Assembly (NCBI RefSeq): GCF_007558815.1 | Contig: NZ_VLTJ01000007.1 | Location: 248,001 to 312,000 of the forward strand | Source of the DNA: Verticiella sediminum | Lineage (GTDB): Bacteria > Pseudomonadota > Gammaproteobacteria > Burkholderiales > Burkholderiaceae_B | DNA length: 64,000 bases | Direction: 5' to 3' | In this document: in pieces, positions 1 to 8,004 of the stretch | Position numbering within the stretch: the first letter of the stretch is position 1 | How the letters are laid out: the number at the start of each line of letters is the position of its first letter | Position numbers and translations under genes: made by a program | The notes under the pieces: model-generated | What the model was told of the DNA's origin: nothing | Seen by the model: only the letters and a program-made list of their open reading frames with translations | Databases searched by the model: none

Positions 1-832
1 CCACTTTCGCCATCGCGTCGCGCAGGCGCTGCACGACGGGCTCCGGCGTGCCTTCGATGGCGAACAGGCCGGACCACTGGCGAAAGCCCACGTCGTGGCC
101 GAGCGAGCGCAGACTCGGCACGTCGGGCAGGCTGGCCAGCGGCTCGTCGCCCCAGTGCGCCAGCACCCGTACCCGGCCCGCCTCGATGAGCTGCAGCACG
201 GTAGACGGCCCGGTCGCCAGCACGTCCACCTGTCCGCCCAGCAGGGCCTGCACCGCCGGCCCGCCTCCCGTGAACGGGATGTGCATCAGTTCCACGCCGG
301 CGTCATGCGCCAGCATCTCCATGGGCAGGTGCATCGTGCCATACACGCCGGAGCTGCCGTAGTTGATCTGCTTGGGACGTTTCCCGGCGTCCGCCAGGAA
401 GTCCTCGACGGACTGCCAGGGCGCGTCCGCGCGCACCGCCAGCACGGTGGGATCGGCGGTGACGCGGGCGATGGGCACGAACTGGTCCAGGCGATACGCG
501 GGCTCGCGCGCCAGCACGCGGTCTGCGGCGGGCAGGATCGAGATCGAGGACAGGCTCATCAGCAAGGTGTAGCCGTCCGGCTGCGCCCTGGCGGCCTGGC
601 CGATGCCCAGGCCGCCGCCGGCGCCGGGCCGGTTCTCGATCACGACCGACTGCCCCAGCTCGCGCGACAGCGCCTCGGCCACCGGCCTGGCCACGATGTC
701 GGCCACGCCCGCGGGCGGGAAAGGCACGATCATGGTGATCGCACGCGTCGGGTAGTCGGCCCCCTGGGCAGCCGCCGTCATGGCCAGCCCGGCCGCGCAC
801 AGCGCCAGCCGGCGCCAGATTCTGTTCTGCAT
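1..832 (-). CDS. Bug-family tripartite tricarboxylate receptor, C-terminus cut by window edge
   Basis: Periplasmic substrate-binding protein of the TctC/Bug family; it binds a carboxylate-type ligand, which cannot be named from sequence. The start at 832 gives MQNRIWRRLALCAAGLAM, a classic signal peptide ending near AQGAD, and a strong GGAGGAGGAG ribosome site lies just upstream. The mature part opens with YPTRAITMIVPFPPAG and continues with VIENRPGAGG and the FADIV-type block expected for the family. About 277 residues are visible; the family is usually 320-330, so roughly 45 residues are missing. It lies 71 bases after the FAA-hydrolase gene on the same strand, so the two are probably one operon. 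No membrane subunits (TctA/TctB) are adjacent, as is usual for orphan Bug proteins. Confidence 0.9.
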   Translation of the reverse strand, partial: MQNRIWRRLALCAAGLAMTAAAQGADYPTRAITMIVPFPPAGVADIVARPVAEALSRELGQSVVIENRPGAGGGLGIGQAARAQPDGYTLLMSLSSISILPAADRVLAREPAYRLDQFVPIARVTADPTVLAVRADAPWQSVEDFLADAGKRPKQINYGSSGVYGTMHLPMEMLAHDAGVELMHIPFTGGGPAVQALLGGQVDVLATGPSTVLQLIEAGRVRVLAHWGDEPLASLPDVPSLRSLGHDVGFRQWSGLFAIEGTPEPVVQRLRDAMAKV

Positions 833-903
833 CGTCTCCTCCTCCGAGTGTGGCCGGCGCGGCATGCGTTGCGCTGCGCCTGGCCCTTGGGTTCATGCGA
901 ACG

Positions 904-1773
904 TCATACGAATCGGTTCTCGATCTCGCCCAGGCCGTCGATCGCGATGCGCACCACGTCGCCCGCGCGCAGCCACGAAGGCGGCGTCATGCCCATGCCC
1001 ACGCCCGCCGGCGTGCCGGTGGCGATGATGTCGCCCGGCATCAGCGTGATGCCGCGCGAGCAGGTCTCGATCAGCGTCGGGATGTCGAAGATCAGATCCT
1101 GCGTGCGCGCATCCTGGCGCAGCTCGCCATTGACCCAGCAGCGCACCCGCGTGTCGGCGCCGTCGAAGCTGTCGGCGGTGACCAGCCAGGGGCCCATGGG
1201 GCAGAAGGTGTCGAAGGACTTGCCCAGATCCCATTGCTGGTGACGCATCTGCACGTCGCGCGCGGTGACGTCGTTGACGACGGTGTAGCCAAAGATGTGG
1301 CCCAGCGCATCGGCGCGGGCGATGTTGCGTCCGCCCTTGCCGATCACGATGGCAAGCTCGGCTTCGTAATCCACCTGCTCGGTGATGCCAGCCGGCAGCC
1401 GTACCTCGTCGCGGGGGCCGATCACCGTTTGCGGCACTTTGGTGAAGACGATCGGCCAGGCTTCCTTGGCGCCGTCGTTCGCCTGGAACACCGAGCCCGA
1501 CAGCTCGCGTGCATGTGCGTGGTAATTGCGGCCGACACAGAAGAGATTGCGATGCGGCAGGGGAATGGGCGCTTCCGGCTCGACACTGGCCCAGGGCAGG
1601 AGCGGCCCGGCGCGATCCGGCAACGCCTGCCCCGCCTGCATGCGCGCGATCAGCGCGAGCGCGCCGCGCTCGGCCTCGTCATCGGACAGCGCCAGGGCCT
1701 GCACCGTGCTGCCATCGTCCGCGACGACGCCGACCTGGCGCCGCCCCTCGCTCCGAAAAACTGCAATCTTCAT
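904..1773 (-). CDS. Fumarylacetoacetate hydrolase (FAH) family protein
   Basis: A 289-residue member of the FAA hydrolase superfamily, which hydrolyses or decarboxylates acylpyruvate-like or 2-oxo-diacid compounds with a divalent metal. The core is typical: NLFCVGRNYHAHARE, FTKVPQTVIGPRDEV, VDYEAELAIVIGKGGRNI (the metal-binding E-x-E), VNDVTARDVQ and the C-terminal GDIIATGTPAGVG. I place the start at 1773 (MKIAVFRSEGRR), preceded by CCGGAGCACCC; a longer reading frame to 1839 has no ribosome site and runs into the operator array. It is the first gene of a probable operon with the downstream Bug receptor, and is divergent from the GntR gene. A role in degrading one imported organic acid is inferred; the substrate is unknown. 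Confidence 0.9.
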   Translation of the reverse strand: MKIAVFRSEGRRQVGVVADDGSTVQALALSDDEAERGALALIARMQAGQALPDRAGPLLPWASVEPEAPIPLPHRNLFCVGRNYHAHARELSGSVFQANDGAKEAWPIVFTKVPQTVIGPRDEVRLPAGITEQVDYEAELAIVIGKGGRNIARADALGHIFGYTVVNDVTARDVQMRHQQWDLGKSFDTFCPMGPWLVTADSFDGADTRVRCWVNGELRQDARTQDLIFDIPTLIETCSRGITLMPGDIIATGTPAGVGMGMTPPSWLRAGDVVRIAIDGLGEIENRFV

Positions 1774-1805
1774 GGGTGCTCCGGAAAAGTCGGACCGGCC
1801 TCGGT

Positions 1806-1933
1806 CCAATACATGCCAATTCCCGAAATATAGGCCCAATACGGCACCAAGTAAATACCAAATCAGCCCTAATGTGGACCAATCTCACAGGATATATCGA
1901 TAGGTACGCGAAAATTGGTCTTTATTGGTACCA
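1806..1933. promoter_or_regulatory. Helically phased CCAA half-site array between FAH operon and GntR gene
   Basis: CCAA occurs on the + strand at 1806, 1816, 1836, 1847, 1858 and 1879, steps of 10, 20, 11, 11 and 21 bases, with a degenerate CCTAA at 1868 filling one gap. Then TTGG occurs at 1915 and 1925, the last as the palindrome TGGTACCA (1926-1933). Several copies read ACCAA. FadR/FCD-type GntR proteins are known to bind GGT/ACC half-sites, so this is a plausible multi-copy operator for the adjacent GntR gene. The assignment to that protein is inference; the spacing is seen directly. Confidence 0.55.
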
Positions 1934-1955
1934 TGACGCAAACTTCCGAGATCCC

Positions 1956-2627
1956 ATGGACAAGACCTCCGCCCTGCGCGATGAGATTCTCGCGCGCATC
2001 GCCTCCGGCGAGTGGCCGCACGGACACCGCCTGCCGACCGAGCGCGAATTCGCGGCTGCCCACCGGCTCAGCCGTTCGACCGTCAGGCGCACCCTCGCGC
2101 AGCTCAAGGCGCGGGGCCTGATCAGCCAGACCGTGGGCAGCGGCACCTATGTCGCCGCGCCCGGCGGCGAGGCGAACGGTGTCGAGCGGCTGCAGGACGA
2201 CGCGATGACGACCAGCCCGGCCCAGTTGATGGCCGCGCGCCTGGCGCTCGAGCCGGCAATCGCGGCGCTGGTGGTCGAACATGCCCGCCCCGCGGACTTC
2301 GAGCACATGAGACTGTGCTGCGAGCGGGCCGAGGCCGCCGACAGCTTCGAGGATTTCGAGACCTGGGATGCCGCGCTGCATGAAGCCATCGCGGCCGCGG
2401 CGCACAACCCGCTCATCGAGAACGTGTTCTCGCTCATGAACCACGCGCGCTCGCATGCTTCGTGGGGCGTGCTCAAGCGGCGCAGCCTGACCGACGAGAG
2501 GCGCAAAGCCTACCAGCGCGAACACCGCGCCCTGGTCGACGCCCTGTGCGAGCGCGACGCGATGCGCGCCACCGAGACGGCGCGCACCCATCTGCTGCAC
2601 GTCAGACGCAATCTCCTGGGCTATTGA
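1956..2627 (+). CDS. GntR-family transcriptional regulator, FCD (FadR-type) effector domain
   Basis: A 223-residue DNA-binding regulator. Residues about 3-70 form the winged helix-turn-helix with the family signature LPTEREFAAAHRLSRSTVRR and the wing GLISQTVGSGTYV. The rest is an all-helical FCD ligand-binding domain with the metal-type pattern D-A-A-L-H-E-A-I and HxxH-like residues near HEAI, NHAR and EHRAL. The start at 1956 (MDKTSALRDEI) matches the family length; upstream in-frame codons run through the operator array. It is divergent from the FAH/Bug operon and most likely represses it, released by a carboxylate effector. Its stop is 16 bases from the end of the convergent lipoprotein gene. 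Confidence 0.9.
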   Translation: MDKTSALRDEILARIASGEWPHGHRLPTEREFAAAHRLSRSTVRRTLAQLKARGLISQTVGSGTYVAAPGGEANGVERLQDDAMTTSPAQLMAARLALEPAIAALVVEHARPADFEHMRLCCERAEAADSFEDFETWDAALHEAIAAAAHNPLIENVFSLMNHARSHASWGVLKRRSLTDERRKAYQREHRALVDALCERDAMRATETARTHLLHVRRNLLGY

Positions 2628-2643
2628 GCCCGATGGGGCGTCC

Positions 2644-4047
2644 TCACTCCACCGATAGCTGATACACCCCGGCGTTCTGATCGACCGACGAGGCCTCCAG
2701 GCGGTAGGTGCCGGCGGCGAGATCGACGGCGAGGCGGGCGTCCAGATTGCCGGCGCCGTCGTCGTCCTCGACCTGGACGCCGTTGCCGGACAGCTTCAGG
2801 TAGGAATCCACACCTGTCGAACGCATGGTCACCACATAGCTGCCGGCGCGCGGGATGCGCAGCTCATAGACGTCGGGCCGGCCCGAGCTCAGGGATGCCT
2901 CCATGCTGCGTCCGGGCGCGATCTCGCCGCCACCCGCCGCCGGCGCCGGGCCGGTCTGCGCGAGCAACCGGTACATCCCGCCGCCGCTCAGGGCGCTGGC
3001 GTTGATCGTGTAGCTGCCCGGCTCCACCACGACGTCCAGGCGTGCATTGCTGCCGCCGCCGCTATCGTCGTCCTCCAGCGCGACGCCGGCGCCGCGCAGC
3101 TCGAGATAGGCGTCGAACTGGTCCGAATCCATGGTCAGCGTCAGGCGCGAGCGCTCGCGCACGGTGAACTGGTACTGGCGCGGCTTGCCGCTGATGCTGC
3201 CCATCACCGCCTGGCCCGCCGTAAGCTCGCCATCGTTCTGCAGGACCGTGCCGGCCGGCAGCTCCGCGCGTGCGCTCGTCACGGTGTAGACGCCGGCTCC
3301 CTCCTGGCTCAGGCTGCCGGCGCGCAGGCTGTAGGCGCCCGGCTCCAGATAGGCCGAGATGCGCGCATCGAGATCGCCCGCGCTATCGTCGTCCTCCAGC
3401 TCGACGCCCGGCCCGCGCAACTGCAGATAGGCGTCGAAATCCTGCGAACGCAGGGTGAACTCGTACAGGCCGGCCTCGGTCAGGTTCACGTCGTACACGT
3501 TGGCGCGATGCTCGCCGCGCAGCGGCGTGTCGCGCCCGAGCCAGCCCGTCAGGCTCTTGCCGGATTCGAGCGCACCGCTGTTCACGATGTCGATGGCGCT
3601 CGCCTGCAGGCTGAAGGGGCCGAAACCACGGCGGTCGGCGCCGCTCACCGCGATCCTGTACGCGGCGTCGGCCGCCGGCTGGAACACCAGCGCCGCCGGG
3701 CCGCGGGATTCGCCGCAGCACGACTGCGCGCCCGACGGGCCTTCGACGAGCTCGCCTTCCCTGTAGAGGGCAAGCACGCCGGAAAAGGCGCTGTCCAGCG
3801 TGATGCGCACGGCCTTGTCGCCCGGCACCTTCACGTCCACCACGTCGTAGCGGCTGCCGTCGTTCATGTTCATGGCGCTCTGCGTGGTCAGCTCGCCGCG
3901 CACGCTGCCGTCCAGCGCCAGTTCGCGCGCCGCCTGCGCTGCCGGCGGGCCGGCCGGCGGCTCCCGATCCGGCTGGCAGCCGGCAAGCAGGAACAGGGTG
4001 GTACTGATAGCCAGCGCGTTGCGCACCGGCACGAATGGCCATGCCAT
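2644..4047 (-). CDS. Lipoprotein with tandem PPC-like beta-sandwich repeats
   Basis: A 467-residue predicted lipoprotein. The signal peptide ends in a lipobox LLAGC with the acylated cysteine at residue 24, followed by a proline-rich linker. The body is four repeats resembling bacterial pre-peptidase C-terminal (PPC) domains. Three carry a nearly identical acidic loop, FDAYLQLRGPGVELEDDDS, FDAYLELRGAGVALEDDDS and VDSYLKLSGNGVQVEDDDG, each followed by an L/V-E-P-G-x-Y strand. The first repeat has diverged and has a CC pair (AQSCCGESRG) where the acidic loop would be. No protease domain is attached. The start at 4047 follows GGAG. The acidic loops may bind calcium, but the function is unknown. 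It is divergent from the PQQ dehydrogenase gene. Confidence 0.75.
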   Translation of the reverse strand: MAWPFVPVRNALAISTTLFLLAGCQPDREPPAGPPAAQAARELALDGSVRGELTTQSAMNMNDGSRYDVVDVKVPGDKAVRITLDSAFSGVLALYREGELVEGPSGAQSCCGESRGPAALVFQPAADAAYRIAVSGADRRGFGPFSLQASAIDIVNSGALESGKSLTGWLGRDTPLRGEHRANVYDVNLTEAGLYEFTLRSQDFDAYLQLRGPGVELEDDDSAGDLDARISAYLEPGAYSLRAGSLSQEGAGVYTVTSARAELPAGTVLQNDGELTAGQAVMGSISGKPRQYQFTVRERSRLTLTMDSDQFDAYLELRGAGVALEDDDSGGGSNARLDVVVEPGSYTINASALSGGGMYRLLAQTGPAPAAGGGEIAPGRSMEASLSSGRPDVYELRIPRAGSYVVTMRSTGVDSYLKLSGNGVQVEDDDGAGNLDARLAVDLAAGTYRLEASSVDQNAGVYQLSVE

Positions 4048-4322
4048 ACGTGATACTCCATCGAGGCTTGTTGTTCTTGGTGCGCCGCAACGGGCGGCGG
4101 CACGCGCCGCGTCCACCGCAATCGCCGGCGGATTGTAGAGGACACGGCGCGCGGGCACCTGGCAAGGCGAGGCCCGCGCCGCGAGCGGATAGCCGCAAGA
4201 ACTACAATGTCGGGGTTGCGCACCCCCGCAACACTCCGCCGCGGCGAGTTCTCCCGCGTGCCGTGCCGGTCCTCCCGGCTGGAGCGCTCGTCCTGCATTC
4301 CCTGGCATCCTCGGAAACAACA
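4048..4322. other. Divergent intergenic region, lipoprotein / PQQ dehydrogenase
   Basis: This 275-base spacer separates two divergent genes. A TACAAT hexamer reads on the minus strand at 4132-4137 and another on the plus strand at 4203-4208, both suitable as -10 elements, but no matching -35 hexamer is evident. No palindrome or ORF of interest was seen. Confidence 0.3.
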
Positions 4323-6725
4323 ATGAAGAATCCTGATCCCTTACCTTCCCGCGCTGTGCGCTGGCCAGTCTGGATCGTGGCCGCGCTCGTCCTGCTGAGC
4401 GGCCTGTTCCTGACGCTGGGCGGCGTGTATCTCGCCGTCCTCGGCGGCAGCCTCTATTTCGTCGTCGCAGGCCTGGGCCTGCTCGTCAGCGGCTGGCTGA
4501 TGGCACGCGGACGGCCCGCCGGCGCCTGGCTGTTCCTCGTCGTCATGCTCGCCACGCTGGTGTGGGCCGTCTGGGATGCCGGCCTCGAATTCTGGCCGCT
4601 GGTCTCGCGCCTGTTCGCGTTCGGCGTCATATCCGTGCTGGTCGCACTGGTCTACCCGCTGCTGGTCAGGACCACGGGCGAGCGCGCGGGCCGCGGCGCC
4701 TATGTGCTGGCCGGCGTGACGGCGCTCGCGCTGATCGTGGCCGGCGCCTATGCCTTCGTGCCCAGCCACATCGTCGCCGCCCAGGGGCCCGCCCCCAGCT
4801 TCCAGCCGGTCGCGCAAGGCCAGGGCCAGACCGAATGGCGGCATTGGGGCGGCACCACGGCGGGAGACCGTTTCGCCCGCCTCGACCAGATCAACCGGGA
4901 CAACGTGAAGAATCTGCAGGTGGCGTGGACGGCACACACCGGCGATATTCCCGTGAGCACCGGCGCGGGCGCCGAGGATCAGAACACCCCCTTGCAGATC
5001 GACGATACGCTCTACGTCTGCACCCCCTACTCCAAGGTGATCGCGCTGGACGTGGACACCGGCAAGGAGCGCTGGCGCTTCGACGCCAAGGGCAAGGCGC
5101 CGAGCTGGCAGCGTTGCCGCGGGCTGGGCTATCACGCCGACGAGGGCGCGCCCGACGCCACGCAGTCCTCGGGCGCCGCCATCGACGTGGACAATGCCGT
5201 GCCCGGCGTGTGCACGCGCCGGCTGTATCTGCCCACCGTCGATGCCCGCCTGATCGCCCTGAATGCGGACGACGGCCAGCCTTGCGCCGGCTTCGGCGAC
5301 AACGGCACGGTCGACCTGTCCCAGGGCATGGGCGAGATCCCGTTCGGCTGGTACCAGCAGACGTCGACGCCGCTGGTCGCCGGCGACCTGGTCGTGGTGG
5401 GCGGGCGTGTCGCGGACAACTGGGCGGTCGACGAGCCGCCCGGCGTCGTGCGCGCCTTCGACGCGCGCACCGGCGCCCTGGTCTGGGCCTGGGATTCGGG
5501 CAACCCCGCGATCACCAAGGAGCCGCCACCGGGCGGCACCTACAGCCGCGGCGCACCGAACGTCTGGGCCGCCATGGCCTACGACCCCGAGCTCAACCTC
5601 GTCTACCTGCCCACGGGCAACCGCACGCCCGACTTCTTCGGCGGCCTTCGCACCGAGGACGACGGACGCTATTCCTCCTCGGTGGTGGCCGTGGACGCGG
5701 CCACCGGCGCCGTGCGCTGGCACTTCCAGATGACCCACCACGATCTCTGGGACTTCGACATTCCGGCGCAACCGCTGCTCTACGACGTGCCCGACGGCAA
5801 GGGCGGCACGCTGCCCGCGCTCGTGCAGGTGACCAAGCAGGGCGAGATCTTCATGCTCAACCGCGTCACCGGCGAGCCGATCGCCGAGGTCGAGGAACGT
5901 CCGGTGCCGCAGGGCGACCTGCCCGGCGAACGCTACTCGCCGACCCAGCCCTATTCGGTGGGCATGCCCTCGATCGGCAACACGACCCTGGTCGAATCCG
6001 ACATGTGGGGCGCCACCCCGTTCGACCAGTTGCTGTGCCGCATCACCTTCAAGACCATGCGTCATGAAGGCGTCTACACGCCGCCCGGCCTGGACTGGGG
6101 GCTGCAGATGCCGGGCTCGCTCGGCGGCATGAACTGGGGCGGCGTGTCGGTCGATCCGAACAACCACCTCATGTTCGTCAACGACATGCGGCTGGGCCTG
6201 GCCAACTACATGATCCCGCGCGACAAGATGCCGTCCAACGCGAGCGGCATCGAGATGGGCGCGGTGCCCCAGGTGGGCACACCGTACGGCGCCATGCGCC
6301 AGCGCTTCCTGTCGCAGCTCGGCATTCCGTGCCAGAAGCCGCCCTTCGGCACCATGACCGCGATCGACCTGGAAACCCGCCAGATCGTCTGGCAGGTGCC
6401 GGTCGGCACGGTCAAGGACACCGGCCCGCTGGGCATCCGCATGGGCCTGCCGATTCCCATCGGCATGCCCACGCTCGGCCCCTCGCTCGCCACCCAGTCC
6501 GGCCTGGTGTTCTTCGCCGGCACGCAGGATTTCTACCTGCGCGCCTTCGACGCGGCCACCGGCAAGGAGATCTGGAAGTCGCGCCTGCCGGTGGGCAGCC
6601 AGTCCGGGCCGATGACCTACGTCTCGCCCAAGACCGGCAAACAGTACGTCGTCATCAACGCGGGCGGCGCCCGCCAGTCGCCCGAGCGCGGCGACTACAT
6701 CATCGCCTACGCCCTGCCCGACTGA
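4323..6725 (+). CDS. Membrane-bound PQQ-dependent dehydrogenase, glucose/quinate/shikimate family
   Basis: An 800-residue quinoprotein that oxidises a sugar or polyol in the periplasm and passes electrons to ubiquinone. The first about 150 residues contain five hydrophobic segments, as in E. coli Gcd. The eight-bladed PQQ propeller follows, with recognisable blocks GDRFARLDQINRDNVKNL, HHDLWDFDIPAQPLLYDV, GAPNVWAAMAYDPELNLVY and the C-terminal GKQYVVINAGG. Length and topology match membrane glucose dehydrogenase (about 796 residues); glucose and quinate enzymes cannot be separated by eye. The start at 4323 (MKNPDPLPSRAVRW) has only a weak ribosome site. No PQQ biosynthesis genes are in the window, so cofactor must come from elsewhere. 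Confidence 0.9.
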   Translation: MKNPDPLPSRAVRWPVWIVAALVLLSGLFLTLGGVYLAVLGGSLYFVVAGLGLLVSGWLMARGRPAGAWLFLVVMLATLVWAVWDAGLEFWPLVSRLFAFGVISVLVALVYPLLVRTTGERAGRGAYVLAGVTALALIVAGAYAFVPSHIVAAQGPAPSFQPVAQGQGQTEWRHWGGTTAGDRFARLDQINRDNVKNLQVAWTAHTGDIPVSTGAGAEDQNTPLQIDDTLYVCTPYSKVIALDVDTGKERWRFDAKGKAPSWQRCRGLGYHADEGAPDATQSSGAAIDVDNAVPGVCTRRLYLPTVDARLIALNADDGQPCAGFGDNGTVDLSQGMGEIPFGWYQQTSTPLVAGDLVVVGGRVADNWAVDEPPGVVRAFDARTGALVWAWDSGNPAITKEPPPGGTYSRGAPNVWAAMAYDPELNLVYLPTGNRTPDFFGGLRTEDDGRYSSSVVAVDAATGAVRWHFQMTHHDLWDFDIPAQPLLYDVPDGKGGTLPALVQVTKQGEIFMLNRVTGEPIAEVEERPVPQGDLPGERYSPTQPYSVGMPSIGNTTLVESDMWGATPFDQLLCRITFKTMRHEGVYTPPGLDWGLQMPGSLGGMNWGGVSVDPNNHLMFVNDMRLGLANYMIPRDKMPSNASGIEMGAVPQVGTPYGAMRQRFLSQLGIPCQKPPFGTMTAIDLETRQIVWQVPVGTVKDTGPLGIRMGLPIPIGMPTLGPSLATQSGLVFFAGTQDFYLRAFDAATGKEIWKSRLPVGSQSGPMTYVSPKTGKQYVVINAGGARQSPERGDYIIAYALPD

Positions 6726-6732
6726 GTCGGGC

Positions 6733-6761
6733 GCCCGGCCCGGTGCGCTGCCGGGCCGGGC
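6733..6761 (+). terminator. GC-rich hairpin after PQQ dehydrogenase gene
   Basis: A perfect 11-bp stem (GCCCGGCCCGG with its complement) has a 7-base loop and begins 7 bases after the stop codon. A second hairpin (9-bp stem, 6776-6798) follows. There is no T-run, so intrinsic termination is uncertain; 3'-end protection is an alternative. Confidence 0.45.
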
Positions 6762-6861
6762 CGCGTTGTCCGTCCCGCGCCCGGCTCGTCCGGGCGCGCG
6801 CGTTCGTGCTGCAGAAAGCGCCCGGGTTTTCCCCAGGTCAGCGGGCGTACGCGCGTCGATA

Positions 6862-6893
6862 TAGTTATGGAAATTAATTAAATTCCATAACTA
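6862..6893. promoter_or_regulatory. 32-bp AT-rich near-perfect palindrome upstream of amidohydrolase gene
   Basis: The arms are TAGTTATGGAA and TTCCATAACTA, joined by a symmetrical TTAATTAA centre; only one base pair of the 16 is mismatched. In such G+C-rich DNA this is a conspicuous operator candidate. It ends 28 bases before the start codon of the amidohydrolase at 6922 and would overlap its promoter. No regulator gene is adjacent, so the binding protein is unknown. Confidence 0.6.
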
Positions 6894-6921
6894 AACGAGG
6901 ACTTTCCCGCGGAGCTGCCTC

Positions 6922-7785
6922 ATGAACATTCAGGATCTCGACGCCATAGACGTCCACGTCCACGCCGAAGTCTCCTGCCGCTGTCCGCCCGATGCCTTCG
7001 GCAGGGAATTCGACGAGGCGGCCGAGAAATACTTCAAGTTCCACCACCGGCCGACCATCCCGCAGACGATCGAGTACTACCGCGAGCGCAAGATCGGTTT
7101 CGTCATGTTCACGGTGGACTCCGAGGCCAACATGGGGCGCCGGCGCATCCCGAACGAAGAGATCGCCGAGGCCGCGCTGCAAAACCCCGACATCATGATC
7201 GCGTTCGCGAGCATCGACCCGCACAAGGGCAAGATGGGCGTGCGCGAGGCGCGGCGCCTGATCGAGGATTACCAGGTCAAGGGCTTCAAGTTCCACCCGA
7301 CCACCCAGGGCTTCTTTCCGAACGATGCGCTGGCCTATCCACTGTACGAGGTGATCGCCGAGGCCGGCCTGCCGTGCATCTTCCACAGCGGCCATTCGGG
7401 TATCGGCACCGGCCTGCCCGGCGGCGGCGGCCTGAAGCTGAAATATTCCAACCCGATCCACCTGGACGACGTGGCGGCGGATTTCCCCGACATGAAGATC
7501 ATCATCGCGCATCCGTCCTGGCCCTGGCAGGACGAAGCGCTGTCGGTCTGCCTGCACAAGCACAACGTACACATCGACCTCTCGGGCTGGTCGCCCAAGT
7601 ACTTCCCGCCCCAGCTCGTGCAGTATGCCAACACCCAGTTGAAGGACCGTGTGCTGTTCGGTTCGGACTTCCCGCTCATCACCCCGGAGCGCTGGATGAA
7701 GGACTTCCAGGAAGCCGGCTTTCGTCCCGAGCTGCACCAGCGCATCCTCAAGGACAACGCCGCCCGCGTGCTGGGCCTGGCCTGA
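6922..7785 (+). CDS. Amidohydrolase-2 family metal-dependent hydrolase (TIM barrel)
   Basis: A 287-residue protein of the amidohydrolase_2 / ACMSD-like superfamily. The N-terminal metal motif H-x-H is at residues 12 and 14 (IDVHVHAE). Further conserved blocks are GFKFHPTTQGF, the barrel histidine in IFHSGHSG, IIAHPSWPW and the terminal catalytic aspartate in LFGSDFPL. Members are zinc- or manganese-dependent decarboxylases or hydrolases of cyclic or aromatic acids. GGAG lies 8 bases before the start. The gene is monocistronic between the PQQ dehydrogenase and aconitase genes and sits behind a large palindrome, suggesting induction by its substrate. It lacks the features expected of allantoinase and I do not assign it to the purine pathway. 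Confidence 0.85.
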   Translation: MNIQDLDAIDVHVHAEVSCRCPPDAFGREFDEAAEKYFKFHHRPTIPQTIEYYRERKIGFVMFTVDSEANMGRRRIPNEEIAEAALQNPDIMIAFASIDPHKGKMGVREARRLIEDYQVKGFKFHPTTQGFFPNDALAYPLYEVIAEAGLPCIFHSGHSGIGTGLPGGGGLKLKYSNPIHLDDVAADFPDMKIIIAHPSWPWQDEALSVCLHKHNVHIDLSGWSPKYFPPQLVQYANTQLKDRVLFGSDFPLITPERWMKDFQEAGFRPELHQRILKDNAARVLGLA

Positions 7786-7879
7786 ACCTGGCCCTCGGCC
7801 GCGGCGCGAGTGGCGCGCAACGCACTGCGGCACGCGCAGGGCTTGCTTCTTGCTGCAAGCTCCCCATATGGTCCCTATG

Positions 7880-7900
7880 GTCTTATATCTTATATAAGAC
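7880..7900. promoter_or_regulatory. 21-bp inverted repeat upstream of acnA
   Basis: A perfect inverted repeat has arms GTCTTATAT and ATATAAGAC around a CTT centre. It lies 105 bases before the aconitase start codon in an otherwise G+C-rich spacer. The shape fits a dimeric GntR-type repressor of TCA-cycle genes, but this is inference; the regulator is not in the window. Confidence 0.55.
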
Positions 7901-8004
7901 ACTGGAAAACAAGACCTGTTCGACGTAAGCTTGCAGACAGGCGCGCATCGCGCGTGCGCTGCATATAAATGGTAGATTTAGACGATTCCTTCACGGAGCC
8001 CACC

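Noticed and set aside
1774-1839. Longer FAH protein starting at 1839
   Set aside because: No ribosome site, runs through the half-site array, and adds 22 residues absent from the family; 1773 has a clear GGAG.
6922-7785. Amidohydrolase as the missing allantoinase
   Set aside because: It belongs to the ACMSD-like amidohydrolase_2 group, not to the allantoinase/dihydroorotase or PuuE polysaccharide-deacetylase groups, and lies far from the purine genes with its own palindrome.
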